The notes under the pieces were generated by a model that had not been told where the DNA came from, searched no databases, and saw only the letters and a program-made list of their open reading frames with translations. Both the position numbers and the translations under genes were made by a program. This document shows, piece by piece, positions 1 to 13,400 of a DNA stretch of 64,000 bases. Every line of letters begins with the position of its first letter. The stretch's first letter is position 1. The DNA comes from Turbatrix aceti (Eukaryota; Nematoda; Chromadorea; Rhabditida; Panagrolaimidae). The stretch covers positions 9,548,001-9,612,000 of the forward strand of contig OZ017766.1 of NCBI GenBank assembly GCA_963969345.1, written 5' to 3'.

Positions 1-560
1 TTTTCGTTGCGAGACCAAAAATCTATGCACATTTCTGCATTTTATTTAAAAAAATGCTTCAAGTTACAGTAATATTGTACGGATAGTCTTGTCACGAAAA
101 AACACAATTTTCGTTGCGAGACCGAAAATGTGTCATACATTTTTGGTCTCGTGACGAAAATTGAGTTTTTTTTCGTGACAATTCGTACATTATTACTGTA
201 ACTTGATAATGTATACGAATATTTTAATGTCATTTTTCGTCATAAGACCGTAAAGTGCACACGCAATTGGAATTTTTTAACCCTAAATTACAGTAAGTCC
301 TGTAACAAAAATTCGTGACAAATACTACAAATTTTCGTCACGAGTCCAAAATTCTCTTTTTTTTGAAAAATGCCTAAAATTTTACAGTAACGTAATAATT
401 TACGGTCCCGCCATGTAAATTCGTTGCGAGACCAAAATGCCCATTTCTTATCTTTTTCTCTTTATGGTCCTAGCACGAAAATTCCAAATTTTCGCGTCAA
501 GACCCAAACTTTCACAATTTTTCACATTTTGCGTCCACAAATGACAGTAATACTGTACTT
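1..560. repeat. Cluster of palindromic MITE-like repeats
   Basis: Positions 60-205 form an imperfect palindrome whose ends read AAGTTACAGTAAT and ATTACTGTAACTT. The motifs TCGTTGCGAGACC and TCGTGACGAAAATT recur inside it and again to about position 560, with further TTACAGTAA ends near 291, 385 and 542. This looks like several overlapping or decayed copies of one short inverted-repeat element. I see no coding capacity. The element family was not identified. Confidence 0.6.
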
Positions 561-916
561 TCCAAGTTCAATAGTCAATAATTATTACTTTACCAAAAAA
601 TTAAACATAAAAATGAGTACAATAATAACCAGTTTCCTTTGTAGAGTCGAACGCTGAACGAAACGTAACAAGCAAGACTTCCCTTTGCTGCACGAAGTGG
701 TAACAAAACCTGATAATAATTTTGAGAGAAGTTGTGTAAAGGACTACGTTTGTTTCACAAAAAAAAAAGAAAAGAAAAAGTATCGTTTCGATGAATAAAA
801 AAGTTTAGAATTAAAATTTAGCGACAAAAAAAAATACTATTACCCTGGATGCAAGAATTTGACGAGGCGAAGGAAGAAAGTATAAATCGTACAATAAACG
901 TTCATGAAAATCAGCG

Positions 917-3808
917 CTAGCGCAGAATTCTGAAGTTTGTCTTCTCAAAACCGTCTGATTGGTAGGTCCACTGTTCGAGGGCCGATTGACGGAGGAAAAA
1001 GTCGACATCTGTCTTGACGACGCCGAGGGGAGAGCGACTGAGCATCGGACGGTGCAGATCGATGACGACGTCGGATTCTGCCTTGCATTTTTGCTCGGCA
1101 AAGTATTCTTCCATGAATTCGTTGAACGTGAAGCCCGGTGGTATCCTTAGCCAGGTGTGGAGGCGCTTCAGGGTCTGAAAATTTTTTGGTAAAAATTTTT
1201 TTTGGAAAAAAAATCGTAATTTGCGTCAATAATTTTTTTCGGAAAAAAATATTTTTTTATGCAAAAAAATGAAATTTGAAATAAAAAAATATACTCGGAA
1301 AAAAATTTTAGGTAAAAAATTGATTTTTGTAGAAATTTTTTTTTTTAATTTTGTTGAAAAAATTTTTTTGAAAAATTTTTGTTCAATAAAAATGTTTTTG
1401 AAACTTTTTTTTTTATATAAAAAACCAGTTTTTGGTGAAAAAGCCTCTTTTGATGCAAAATATTTTTTTTGCAGTAAAAAAACTATTTTTTTTTGCAAAA
1501 AAAATTTCATGGTTTATAAATCATGAAACAAATTTTTAGATAAAAAGTTACTTTGCAGGAAAAAAGAATTTGAGCACACCCATTTATTTTATACAAAAAT
1601 TTTTTTTCACATCAAAATTTTTTAATGAAAAAATTATTTTTCTGGTAAAAAACATTTCTTGATAAAAAAAATTTATGTAAAAAATGTTTTTTTTTGAGTA
1701 AAAAAACTATTTTTTTTATAAAATTCAATTTTTTTCTAAAAAAAACATACCGGAGTCGCATCGATGAACTTGGCCACGCTCTCCCTGGTAAGCTCCCCAA
1801 CATGAGCCAAGCGGAGGTACTGTATGCCGCAGGAGGTAACCACGTACGACACGTCACTGAGATTATACGTGCCAGACAGGTAGAGCACCCTCAGAGACTT
1901 GCATCCCGAAAGTGACCGTAGAACACTCGAATTTACGTACTCACAGTATTTTAGCGTCAGCGACCGAAGTTTCTTGCAATTCTCGAGGGTCCTCAGCGTC
2001 TGAGATCTCACGTAATTGTTGTCCTGCGCGTCGAAGACCTCCAACTTTGTGTTGTGCGAAAAATCGAGAAATGACGTTGGTTCGTCTTGAAACATGTTGT
2101 TGATTTCGAGGCAGCGTAGATTTGGCAGATAACGTAGCCACGAGTTGACCGCGTCACACGTGTATTCGGCAGCTTCGAAGAAAAAGCACAGCAGGCTTGG
2201 ACAAGCTTTGACGATGGAACACATCGTAGACCCGGAAATTTGGGAATTCATGAGGAGGTTGAGGAGACGAACGGTCGGCGGTAGGTTGAGGAGAGCGTCG
2301 CCTTTGAGGCGAAAATTATTGGTCAGATCGACGTAGATGAGGTGACGGCACTTGGAAAAGAGGATTCCGAGAGATCGTTCGACGACCGCGCCATTGAAGC
2401 AATTTTTGAAGGTCAGGTAGGTGAGTTGATCGCAGTATCGAGCGAGGGTCGTGATGTTGCGATTCGTGAGGGCTATTTTTTCGAGAGTCAGGCGTCGAAG
2501 GTTGGGCATGCACATGGAGAGGTTGAAGATGTCGGACGTAATCTTGCATCGACCGAGGGAGGTGCCGGCTGCGAGGTACTGGACGTTGCAGCGCTTGATT
2601 ACGGCACGGACCTGAAAAAAACGTAATTCATGCACAAAATCACATAAAAAATTTTTTGAAAGAAAATAAACAAAATTTTTAGGTCGAAATGCAAAAAATG
2701 GCTATAAAAAAAATTATGAAAAAACACCAAGAAAATCAGAAATTATTTTTTAATGTCAAAAATACAAAAAAAACTTTTAAAAATCAATTTTTTTTCAGAT
2801 CACAAAAATCGACATATTTGGTCAAAAACTAACCATTTTTCCCAAAAACACGAAAAATAAACACAATGCATTAAAAAATTACTTCACGGTCCACAAATTC
2901 ATAAAAAAGTTCAAAACAGAACATTTTAGGTTAAAAAAAAACAGATTACGTTCAAAAACTCTAATACGAGGCCGAGACACAAAAAATGTATGAATTACGC
3001 TCAAAATATAATTTTTAGCCCCAAAATATATTAATTACGTTCAAAAACTACTTTTGGGGTAAATAACGTTAAAAAACGGTCATAACGTTCAAAAATCCGA
3101 TATTTAGGACAAAATTTCGGAAAAACTAGCAAAAAACGTTCAAAATCCATATTTTAAGTAAAAACCCTTTTTTTCCCAAAAATCGACAAAAAAAACTCAC
3201 GGTACGATCATCGTAATGCTGCTCGAGGTCGCAGTTCGGATGCGCAGCAGCCAAATCCGGATGGCCACTGTAGAACGCTGTGCGATGAGAAACCGACCGA
3301 ACCTGCTTCCAGGCAGTCAGGGCAACGGCGTGCATCCTCCGAGAGACGAGTTCCATCTTGAACATCTCATTGAAGCTCATGTACGACATTATACGGAGCT
3401 AAAATGGCCAAAAAATGGGTTTATATAAAAAATTGTTCTCCTAAATCCTCAAAAGAGCATAAAAATGTAAACAAAAAACGTACCAGGACTTCGAGAGGCA
3501 TTTCGTTGAGAGAACGCGTCGAGTGAGGATTCTGATCGATGCATGACGACTAAAAAAGGTCAAATCAGTTGAAATTCGTTTTGGAAGAGTCAAAAAGTTA
3601 GGCTTACCTCATCGGAGCTCGTCGCGGCCGCTAGAGCAGGATTTTCGGCGATTTTGGCTCCCTTGGCTGTGATTCTCGAAGACCGACGTGGCGCCGGAGT
3701 CTTTTTCGCGGATTGGGAAACGCCAGACGTCGCTGCACGACGGTTCCCAGAAGCTACACCCGCTCCCGCGACTGCCTTACGGCCTCGAGTCGTACGCTTC
3801 GCTGGCAT
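917..3808 (-). CDS. F-box/LRR protein, paralog 1
   Basis: Five exons (minus): 3808-3608, 3549-3484, 3398-3201, 2611-1751, 1174-917, about 527 residues, all phase 0. The start MPAKR follows TTTTTCAG|GT, a likely trans-splice acceptor also found at paralogs 2 and 3. Residues 1-80 are basic and low-complexity. An F-box follows (LNEMPLEVL, IMSYMSFNEMFKMELVSRRM, AWKQV), split by an intron. Residues ~155-430 are leucine-rich repeats with LxxLxL/N patterns. The C-terminal ~85 residues, around VDFFLRQSALEQWTY, are shared by all four paralogs in this window. F-box proteins bind Skp1 and recruit substrates to CUL-1 ligases; the substrate here is unknown. Unlike paralogs 2-4 it has no intron at the CGIQ|YLRL junction, suggesting intron loss. 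Confidence 0.85.
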
Positions 3809-4346
3809 ACCTGAAAAACCGCACATTTTACCTCTACACGCCACCAAACATCCAAAAACCACGAAAAACAAAGGTAATAATGATAATCGGAATCACAAGA
3901 CAAAATAATAGACAATTTCTGGTGAACAATCCGTGTAAAGAGACACTTCGCTGCTGGCCTGGTCGCCTGCAGGCAGACATCCGTTCGGTTGGTTCGAAGT
4001 TCGCGTCAAAATACGTTCGTCCGTCGTCGGCGGATTTTAGCACGAATGTATAACGCACATTGCGTACGCACCAATATTTTCTCTACGGGATTTTAGGTAA
4101 AACGGACGAACGTTCTCACAGCGAGGAGACCGTAAACGTGCGCACGCAGCGGCTGTCCGATACATCGATTGCTTTTTTTTCCTCTTCTTTTCTTTCTTTC
4201 AGCTGTTTTTTTTGTCGGAATATCCATTTTCATTATATTTTCTTTCTTCAATCGTGTTTTTTTTTCCTATCATTTATTCCAACAAAATTTTTCCACAGAA
4301 AAGCAAAAAAAAACACGAATTTTCAAGTTCAGTCATCTTTAATTAT
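3809..4346. other. Intergenic, F-box paralogs 1 and 2
   Basis: This 538-base gap holds the upstream region of paralog 1 and the 3' flank of paralog 2. It is more GC-rich near 3950-4160 and T-rich near 4170-4300. I see no gene and no clear TATA box. Confidence 0.5.
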
Positions 4347-6950
4347 TTAATAAACAGGAGATCCAAATTCAAGCACCAAATCGTAGTTGTTGTAAAAGTC
4401 AGCTGAATGATACCTAATTTTTTGGAGTCCCGATTGACGCACAATACGGTCATAGTCAAAATCGTTGTAAACATCTTTGGCGTGAAAGAGTGGACGATCC
4501 GGATCGATTCCATCGACGTTTGTCAGGCTTTCCATCTGGTCAGTAAAGTACTGGTCCATGAACTCAGAGCTGTGGAATCTATATGGCATTTCGATCACTG
4601 AGGAAACGTTTTTTAGTGTCTAAAAAATCAAAATTATAAAAATTGGGGTCTTGAAGCGAAATTTTTTATTTATAAAAACCTACAGTTGAGGTTGAATTGA
4701 TGAATTCTGCGAGTTGTTCTTTCGTGTAGTGTGTGTAGGCTGTCAGACGGAGGTACTGAAATGAAATGAAAACAAAAAATCGACAGTCAGTGAACAAAAA
4801 AAATACAGAAAAAATAAAAATTTACCTGGATTCCACAGGAATTGACAACGTAGGCCAGGTCGTGGATATCGTAGGTATCAAAGAGGTAGAGTACCCTCAG
4901 AGACTTGCAATCAGCCAGAATTCTCACCGCATCCGATGGCCCAAATTCGTAGTGTTCAAATGCCAGCGAGCGAAGTTTCTTGCAACAATTTGCGAGGGTT
5001 GTCAGCGTCTGCTCCCAGATACAGCAATTATCCAACGCACAGAGAACCTCCAAATCCGGATTGTGGGAAAAGTCGAGTGGAGTCGCGAATTCGTCGTGCT
5101 GCAACAAATTGTCGATTTCCAGACCCCGAAGCCGGGGTAGACATCGTAGAATGTCATTGACAGTATCAGACGAAAATGCACCGCATTCAAAAAATAAAAT
5201 TTGAATGTTCGGCAAAGATTTGACGATATCGATCATCGTCGAAGCCGAAATTTGACGATTTTTCATGAGATTTAGGCTCTCGACATTCGGTGAAAGAGAG
5301 AGCAGAGAATCTCCTTTGAGCGAATAATTACGCGCCAGATCAACGTGGACCAATTTCGTACACTTGGTAAAAAGTGTGCCCAGGGATCGATCGGGAATCG
5401 CTCCGGCAAAGCAATTTTTAAAAGTCACGTGTGTAAGGTCTTCGCAGTAGCTTGCAAGGGTTGTGATGTTGCGGTTGGTTAGAGAGATGTTTTCCAGGTG
5501 GAGTCGTCGGAGGTTTGGCATGAGCGAGGCCACGGAGAAGATGTCAGATGTAATTTTGCAGATTCCGATCGGTGCGCCGGCTGACAGGTAGCGGATGTCC
5601 CCGCGCTTGATTATGGCTTTGGCCTATAAAAAAAACTTTTTTTTCGGGTTAAAACCCCAAAAAAATCTTTTTTTTAATTGTACCGTATTTTTAGCTTCAA
5701 ATATAAAAACAAATATTTTTTGTCATAAACCAGAATTTTGATCATAAATCTCTAAAAACCGTATTTTAGGCTTATGTATAACACAAAACTTTTTTTTAAT
5801 CGTATTCAGAATTTTGATCGTAAACCCAACTGTAGTTTTAACTTCAAACAAAAAAACTATTTTTTGTTATAAAAACGCAGCGTTTCTATCGTAAACCCGG
5901 TCCCAAAAACTGTCATTTCGGCTCCAGAAACGAAAAAATTCGTTTTTTAATCAAAAACCTCTAAAATACAGTATTTTTTGTCTTTCATCAAAAAAGTTTT
6001 TTCTGTCGTAAACCAAAACTTTTATCGTAAACTTCCTAAAAAAAATGTATTTTTTAACACAAAAACATTTTTTGTATCGTAATTGGTCAGAAACTACCTG
6101 AAAAACCGCAATTTTGGACAACAAATTTTTTTTAATAGGAAACTAGTTTTTTTATCGTAAAGCCCTTTAGAAAACTGTACTTTTGGCTTTTAATAGAAAA
6201 ACATCGTTTTTTTGTAGCGTAAACCAACAATTTTATCGTAAACCCCATATTTAAAAAAACGGTATTTCCGGCATCTTTTTAATGGTAAACCAAAAAATTT
6301 CCATCATAAACCCCTCTCAAAACTTGAAAAAACACTCACAATGCGATCATTAATGCCCTTAGGACACCGACGCTTGCTGACAAACTCAGAGCGACTACTG
6401 TAGTACTTGGTTCGAGTTGAGATAGCGTCGACGTCCTTCCATGCAGCTCGGGTGACGGCACGCATCCAACGAGAAACGCGTTCCATGTTGAACATGTCCT
6501 TGTAGCTCGTGTAGGAAATTATGTGGACCTAAAAAATAAAAAACAGTTTTTTTTTATAAAACCGATGGCCTAAAATCTCGAAAACAGTGTTTTTCTTCTT
6601 TTTTAAAAAAAAGATTCACCAGAACGTCCAACGGCAGTTCGTTGAGGTGAACCGTCGATGGAGGATTCACATCGACAACGGCGACGGATGCCTAAAAAAA
6701 TATCGAATTTTTTCTTTCAAAAAACAAAAACAAAGCTTACCTCACCAGAGTTGCTTCCAGGCGTTGTAAAATTCAATCTGGAAGCCTGGGCTGTGATTCT
6801 CGACGACCGACGTGTTGGCGGAGTCACAGGCTTCTTCTTCTTGGCTGCCGGAGCAGATTTCGAAGAATCAGTCGCAGCCACGACAGTCGAAGAACTCGCT
6901 GCCTTGCGGCCTATGCGGGGCTTCGAATGTCTCCCGCGCTTGGCTGGCAT
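4347..6950 (-). CDS. F-box/LRR protein, paralog 2
   Basis: Six exons (minus): 6950-6741, 6691-6620, 6528-6340, 5623-4826, 4755-4684, 4619-4347, about 537 residues, all phase 0. MPAKR starts 2 bases after TTTTTAG, as in paralog 1. Order: basic, Lys/Ser-rich N-terminus with RRSSRITAQ; F-box (LNELPLDVL / IISYTSYKDMFNMERVSRWM); LRR block from PNLRRLHLENISLTN to about residue 420; conserved C-terminal domain ending FGSPVY. The RRSSRITA motif is also in paralog 1, so these two are closest. It sits head-to-tail with paralog 1 only 538 bases away, consistent with tandem duplication. The likely role is as an SCF substrate receptor; the target is unknown. Confidence 0.85.
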
Positions 6951-7673
6951 ACCTAAAAACTCGGTACAAATGAAAATCCCTTGACAAACGAGAAAAAATG
7001 TCAAAAAAGAATTAAAAAAGGAAAAAATTCGAGAAAAAAAATATCGCGATCGCAATTTGAAATCTGCAGTTTGCTTTTTTGCGTGAGACAGAAAAAATCG
7101 TTATGAGAGTACCAAAAATGCGCATGTGTTTCATAGATCTCGTTTATTTGTTCGTAAAATAATAAAATAAACATTTTGACAACGTGGTTCGAGAAATCAA
7201 ACGAACGCGAACATTTTTTTTATCACTATATTTTTTATTATTTGTGCAAAAATTTGTTTTTTATTCGTTGAAAGAAAAAAAATAGAGACGTAACATTTTT
7301 TTTTTACTTTTTCTATCCCTGGAAAAATTTCTGTACAAATGTTCAAAAAAATTCGTTCGAGAACACGATTCTTTGTGTACGGTTTTCTAGAAGGGTTAGG
7401 ATAAAAAAACGATTTTTTTTGTAAAATCCGATTTTTCATAAAAAAAATATTTTTTGCATTCGCCTGAAAAAATTTGATCGTAAACAAATAAAATAAATTT
7501 CACAAAAAAAAAATACAAAAAAGTAGTCATCAAATTTTCAAAATTGTTCTATTTTGCCAAGTTTCATCGATACTCGAATTTATCGTATCAAAGTGAAAAT
7601 TATTGACAATAAATAACAACAAAACCTCAAAAAACGTAACAACGACAACGACAACAACAAAACCTCGGAACCA
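6951..7673. other. Intergenic, T-rich
   Basis: The gap lies between paralog 2 and the HMG-box gene, both on the minus strand. It is A/T-rich with homopolymer runs. I see no gene, RNA or clear repeat in it. Confidence 0.5.
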
Positions 7674-9850
7674 TCAAATGAAACGCCTAATTTCCTTCTG
7701 ATTCGGTGGGATGCAGGTACCGTGGTGATTCGTGTGCGCTAGGAGAATTCCGCCATCGATCAGGACAGCGGTCGCAGTTTCTTCATCTTGTTCAAGACCA
7801 GGACAGGTTACGCATCGGAACCTGTCGGTAGACAGGATTCGATGGTAATGATGCCATTTTCCATTTTCTTGGATGTAAATGTCGTCGTCGTGAATCTTGC
7901 TCAGGTTTGGTGGAACGTCGACAAAGAACGGGTACGTCGCACGGGCTTTGGGAGTGAAGTTCACGGACTAAAAGAGGGAAAAAAAGTATGTAAATACATA
8001 AAACGGTTTTATGAACCGGCAGAATAACGAGCGCCGGAATTGGCATTTTTTAAATTTTGAAAACGGGTTTTTTTTCAAAAACAACAGCACATATGTACAG
8101 GAATGGCTTACCTATCATTTAACTCATTTTTTGATAAAGAATCTGTTAAAAAATATAAAAATTTGGGGTCATCACTTGAAAAAGTGCCGTCTTGACATCT
8201 CGTGTTTGGCACTTTTTTAAGTGGCGACCCCTAATTTTTATTAAAAGATTCAAAAACTTAGCATTCCTGCAAGTTTAAAAAAAAAATCCATTTTTCGCGA
8301 TAAAACCAAAATTTTAAGTCATAAAAAAATTAACTCACCTGTCGGGCAGCTATCGGACGATCGACGACCGGGAGTCCAATGACAAAGTCGGAGATCTTGA
8401 TTTCTTCGCCGTCGATTTGAAAAATCTGAAAAAAAAAACAAACACAGTAAATATTTATAAAACTTTGTTGAAAAACAAGAAAAAAATTGACAAACCCGAT
8501 TTTTGGAAAGTAAAGTTTCGTTGTTCATGGCTTCGGAAGTGTCAAACGTGGCATTTTTTTCGACATCGTTGCCATTCACTTCGACGGCTGATGACGTCAT
8601 CGGATGAACATTTGCATGTTCAACGACGTTTTCCTGAGAAAGCTGCTGAATGAGATCAACAGCGACGTCAATAGCGACGGAATTCTCAGCAACCGGAGTT
8701 TGAGCAGCCGCAACAGATGTCTCTGCCTCAACAACGCTCGCACAATCCTCCAAAACCTGGAGAAGAGATGAGGCTACGGCACTGGGAGGCCTGGTCGTTG
8801 GGCAAGTCAGAGGCTCTTCTTCGTCGTCGAGTTGAAGCAAGTTCGTGGGACAGACGTTGGGATCAAGGGGAACGACTTCCTGAAAATGCAAAACAAAAAA
8901 AATCATTTGAATAAAATATTTTTTTTGTTTTTGAATGAATTGAGTTTTTTTAGGCCAATTTTTTACATGAATTGAGTTTTTTAGGGCATTTTTTTGTAAA
9001 ACAATCCAAAAAAACACGCAAATGAGCAAAACATTTTATACGACGAAATTTCCAAAAAATAGTTTCAGAATTAGCATTTTTTGTTTTTACGTTTTTGTAA
9101 CTCTACGGCAATTTTCTACGTCACCATACCACATTTTTTTTCATTTTTCTGCCCCCGACTCACCGTTCCGGGACTTTCATACTGAAAAAAAGAATCTTTG
9201 GACAGAGTACGCTCGCCGTTACCCAAGCGACAGGCTTCCTGCAAATGAAAAACACAAGTAATATGAAATGAGCAAAAATGAAGTTTACCCACCGTTAAAG
9301 CGTTGAATGCTTCTTTCGTAAAGGATTCATCCTAAAAAAGCACATTTTGAGTTGAAAAATCAAAAAAAAGGCGGGCAAAAAAAATTACCGTATCCGGATA
9401 TTGAACCGGCTTCGAACAGAGATGAGATTTCTCGGCGTCCGTGTCACCCGACTTTCGAAGAGTCTTAAAACCAACAACCAACAATTTTGGAATAGAAAAT
9501 GAAAATTTATAAGAAAAAACAGAAAAAAAGCAAACCTGAGAGTTGAATTGCTTCAATTCGATGGGTAGATTCAGACGCTCACACTCGGCCTTGTAGACGC
9601 TGAATTCCCGATCGTAGCGCTCGCCGTCAGCCATGGACATTTCGGCCCAGTGTGACTTGTCCTCGAGTGCATTCCATTCTTCCACAGCAACATCCAACGT
9701 GTTTGCATGGCGCCGACTAAAAACGTGTTCCCGAAAACAGACGAAAGCGGTCTTGTGAGGGGTGGGAATCTGAAAAAAAATGTGAAAACCGTAAAAAAAC
9801 GAGTTTTTTAGGCCAATTTGAAAATTTACCTTCGGTGAAGACGCGGACAT
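7674..9850 (-). CDS. HMG-box and FLYWCH-like zinc-finger protein
   Basis: Eight phase-0 exons (minus): 9850-9830, 9769-9536, 9463-9389, 9331-9293, 9238-9164, 8879-8496, 8425-8339, 7967-7674, about 402 residues. A TTTTTTTAG acceptor 19 bases before the ATG fits trans-splicing. Residues ~10-75 resemble an HMG box: TAFVCFREHVF, then WNALEDKSHWAEM and ERYDREFSVYKAE. Residues ~140-270 are acidic and Ala/Val-rich with no domain seen. The last exon has W-H-H-Y, RCVTC, then AVLIDGG and HTNHHGTC, which resembles a FLYWCH C2H2 zinc finger. HMG boxes bend DNA and FLYWCH proteins bind DNA in C. elegans, so a nuclear DNA-binding role is inferred. The FLYWCH call is weaker because the C-to-H spacing is unusual. 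Confidence 0.7.
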
Positions 9851-10415
9851 GGTTAGAAACGGTTGAAAAGTACCTAAAAAAAGAAAAAAAACTTCATCGA
9901 ACTGCGAAAAGACCCCAAATATCGCAAAAAAAAGAAAAAAACACATGAAAAGAAAACACAAGGCACGAAAGAAAACGTAACGTAATCCAGACTCTGTCAC
10001 GAAATCGAAACGAAAAATCGCAAAGCATACTGTAAAAGATAATAAAATTCAAAAATGTACTAAAAAAATATTATTCCAATCGAGAAAGAAAAAAACCATG
10101 GAAAACATAAAAGCGCCGCGTGCGCATCGAAAATGTGCGTTGGTCGCGCTTTGCCAAGCCTGTTTTTTGTGCATTTTGTGTCGACTTGTCATGTTTTTTG
10201 GGGAATGCAGCAACTAAAAACGAGTCAATATCAAAGTTTATCTTGAGTTGCGCCTTGCTTCTCATTTACTCTACTCTGCCTATCATCGATCGACACAATT
10301 CTCTCATCTGAATTTTTGACATCATATTGTGTCTACTTTGTGACTGACTCGTAATTTTTTTGTGAACAATTTTTCAACACTTTCTCATGATTTGCCGATC
10401 CCAAGAATTTCTGGC
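9851..10415. promoter_or_regulatory. Shared divergent upstream region
   Basis: These 565 bases separate the start codons of the HMG-box gene (minus) and eat-3 (plus), so they probably hold both promoters. No TATA box is obvious. No clear trans-splice acceptor was found just before the eat-3 ATG, so its exact 5' end is uncertain. Confidence 0.45.
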
Positions 10416-13400
10416 ATGTCGTTGAGTAGGTTGGATGGGCGTCGAAGTCGACGCGGCGGTGGCGGTGCTGCGGATGTCGCAGCGAAGGCTGTTGCCAGCA
10501 ATGCTCACGTCATCGCGCTTCGTCAACTCCATTTTATCGGCAACCCTACTGCTCAATCGTAAGTTCTTCTTTCTTCTTGCTTTTTGGGATTGTTTTGACG
10601 GGCTTTTTGATCGTATTTCCGGTAATTTACGGTTTTTGGACTGTCTTTTTTTGCTTTTTTCGATATTTTTATAATTTTTATAAAACTTTTGCGATATTTT
10701 CTCTTTTTTTTCAAAATTTTACGGGTTTTTTGACCGTTTTTCCGGGGATTACGTGTTTCTTATTTCTGACGGTTTTTGGACTGTCTTTCTTGTTTTTTAC
10801 GATATGTCCATCGTTCTTACAAAATTTTCCGATTTTTTTACATTTTTTTTCGATGATTTGCTGTTTTTGACCGTTTTTCGGAAGTTTACGGTTTTTTGAC
10901 AGTTCTTGGACAGTTTTCCTTACTCTTTACGTTTTTTTAGTTTTCTAGAAATACTTTTACGGTTTTGCAATCATTTTTGAATGTTTTACGGTATTTTGGT
11001 CGTATTTTTGATGTGTTACGATTTTCTGACAGTTTTTTCAACTTCTCTGCTGTTTTTTGAGTTTTTTTCATCATTTACGGTTTTTTGCTATTGCGGTTAG
11101 TCTTTTACCGTTTTTTTCTGAAATTTCATGTTTTTTGACTTTTTTTTCAGTTTTACAAGTTTTTTTTTATAAATTCACGGTTTTTGATCGTTTTCTTGTA
11201 TTTTGAAGGGTTTTTCATACTTTTTTGACCTGTTTTGCAAAGTTTCAAGGTTTTTCTTTAGGCTGCTACGTCACCAACGTCTCCTAGGCCCCGCAGTAGC
11301 CAGACGAACTTTTGTAGTCTCCGTTTTACGGCATGCACTCAAGATTCGTTACTGGCTGGCGACAGGAATTCTCGGTGGCGGAGTAGCTGCTTCAAACGTA
11401 TGTTTTTCACTTTTTCCTCTCTATTTCCACCGTTTCCCCACTGTTTCACTGTTTATTTCCTTTTCAGTGGTACGAAGACTGGCGTCGAAGCCTACCCGAA
11501 TTTTCCGTTCCAGAATGGGTGAAATTCGACGCGGATTACCTCAAAGAAGTTTCATCGAAGCTGACGACGTTCAAAGACAATCTCACGGACAAAGAAGCAG
11601 CCATGTTTTCAAATTTATCGGAAAGACTCGAAAATCTTCGTAAAAAAACCGGTGAAGGTACTGCTTTTTCTCCGTCGACTGGAAATGATGCAGGTCAGCT
11701 TCTTTGGATGGGTGGCTATAATAATGGCGTGTTTAATGACCCTTGGTTTCGTACAGGACCCGAATCTGGTGGTCGTCCATCCGCTCCCGGTGGTGACAAC
11801 TTGAGCAGTGAGTTTTTTGTCTTTTTGGGTGGTTTTTTAGGGGTTTTATCGGTTTCAGAGCCTTTATTCGCGTTGTTTGGGGCTAAGAAAGCGGCAAGTG
11901 ATCAGCCGAATCTTCATAATGTGAGTTTTTTCTTTTAAATAGGTTTTTTGTTCTTTTTTTGTCCCAAAAAATGTTATTTTTAGTTTTTTTGTTCCAAAAA
12001 TGTTTTTCGATTTTTTTTCTTTCAAAAATGTCATTTTTTGCTCCAAATTTTAATTTTTTGTCCAAAAAGACCTTTTTTTGTCAAAAACGTAATTTTGCGT
12101 TTTTCTGGCCGATTTTCGTTTTTTTTTTGGTTTCAAAAATGTATTTTTTGTTTGATAAAAACATTTTTTTTATTTACTTTTGTTGTCTTAAAATCGTTAA
12201 CATAATTTTTTTTTCATTTTTTCGCCCCAAAAAACATGATTTTTTTTCAGAAACAAACTTACGATTTTTGATTTAAAAAAAACATTTTTTTGTCTCAAAA
12301 AAAGCAGTTTTTCGCTGTTTTTGTCTCAAAAACTATTTTTTTTGTTTCAGAATTCAAGTTTTTTGTCTCAAAAACGATATTTTTCTTTTTTTTGTCTGAA
12401 TCGTTATTTTATCTGAAAAAGTTATTTTTCATTTTTTTGCTACAAAAAAACATTTTTTTCTCGATTTTTTGTCCAAAAAGTCATTCTTTGGATTTTTTTA
12501 GATGAGCGACACGGAAAGGATTCAAAAGCTGCAAGACGAGATGCTCAAGATGCAGATGCAATACCAACGCGAATTGGAACGCCTAGAAAAAGAAAATCGC
12601 GGTCTGAAGCAGAGATTACTCCTCAAAGACAGCGGCGAGCTCAAACGACTCCGTAAAATCAAACGCAGCCTGATCGACATGTATTCCGAGATGTTGGACC
12701 TCCTGAACGAGTACGACGCTTCGAACCCGGTTGCCGACAGTCTTCCGAGGGTCGTCGTGGTCGGAGATCAGTCAGCTGGAAAAACTTCGGTCCTCGAAAT
12801 GATAGCGCAGGCCAGAATCTTTCCACGAGGCAGTGGAGAGATGATGACACGCGCTCCGGTGAAGGTTACGCTCAGCGAAGGACCCTACCACGTAGCTCAG
12901 TTCCGGGATTCAAATCGGGAATTTGACCTAACCAAAGAGGCGGATCTCGAACAACTTCGAAACGAAATTGAAGTCAGAATGCGAAATTCGGTTGCAGGAG
13001 GCAAAACAGTGTCCAACGAGGTCATTTCACTGACTGTCAAGGGTCCATCGCTGCCGAGAATGGTACTCGTCGATCTACCGGGTGTAATATCCACCGTAAC
13101 AGCCGATATGGCACGTGAGACAAAGCATGACATCATCAAGATGTGCAAAAATCACATGGATAACCCGAACGCGATTATTCTCTGCATTCAGGGTGAGTTT
13201 TTACGGTACGATGAAAAAAGTAGTGAATTGATGGTCTTGAAGCGAAAAAAAAACGTTCACACATTTTTTGGGATTTTTGAAGTAAAAATCTGCGGATTCG
13301 AAGCTTACTAGCGTTTTTTATGCGCTAGTTAGTCAAAATTACGCAAAAAATAATAGACATAACATTTTTGAACCCTAGTTTCTTGCTAGCGGTTCATGTA

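Noticed and set aside
12290..12505. Phe/Lys-rich open frames in T-rich introns (also near 1226-1526, 39360-39480, 47550-47730)
   Set aside because: They are homopolymer-driven frames inside introns of conserved genes, with no start context or conservation.
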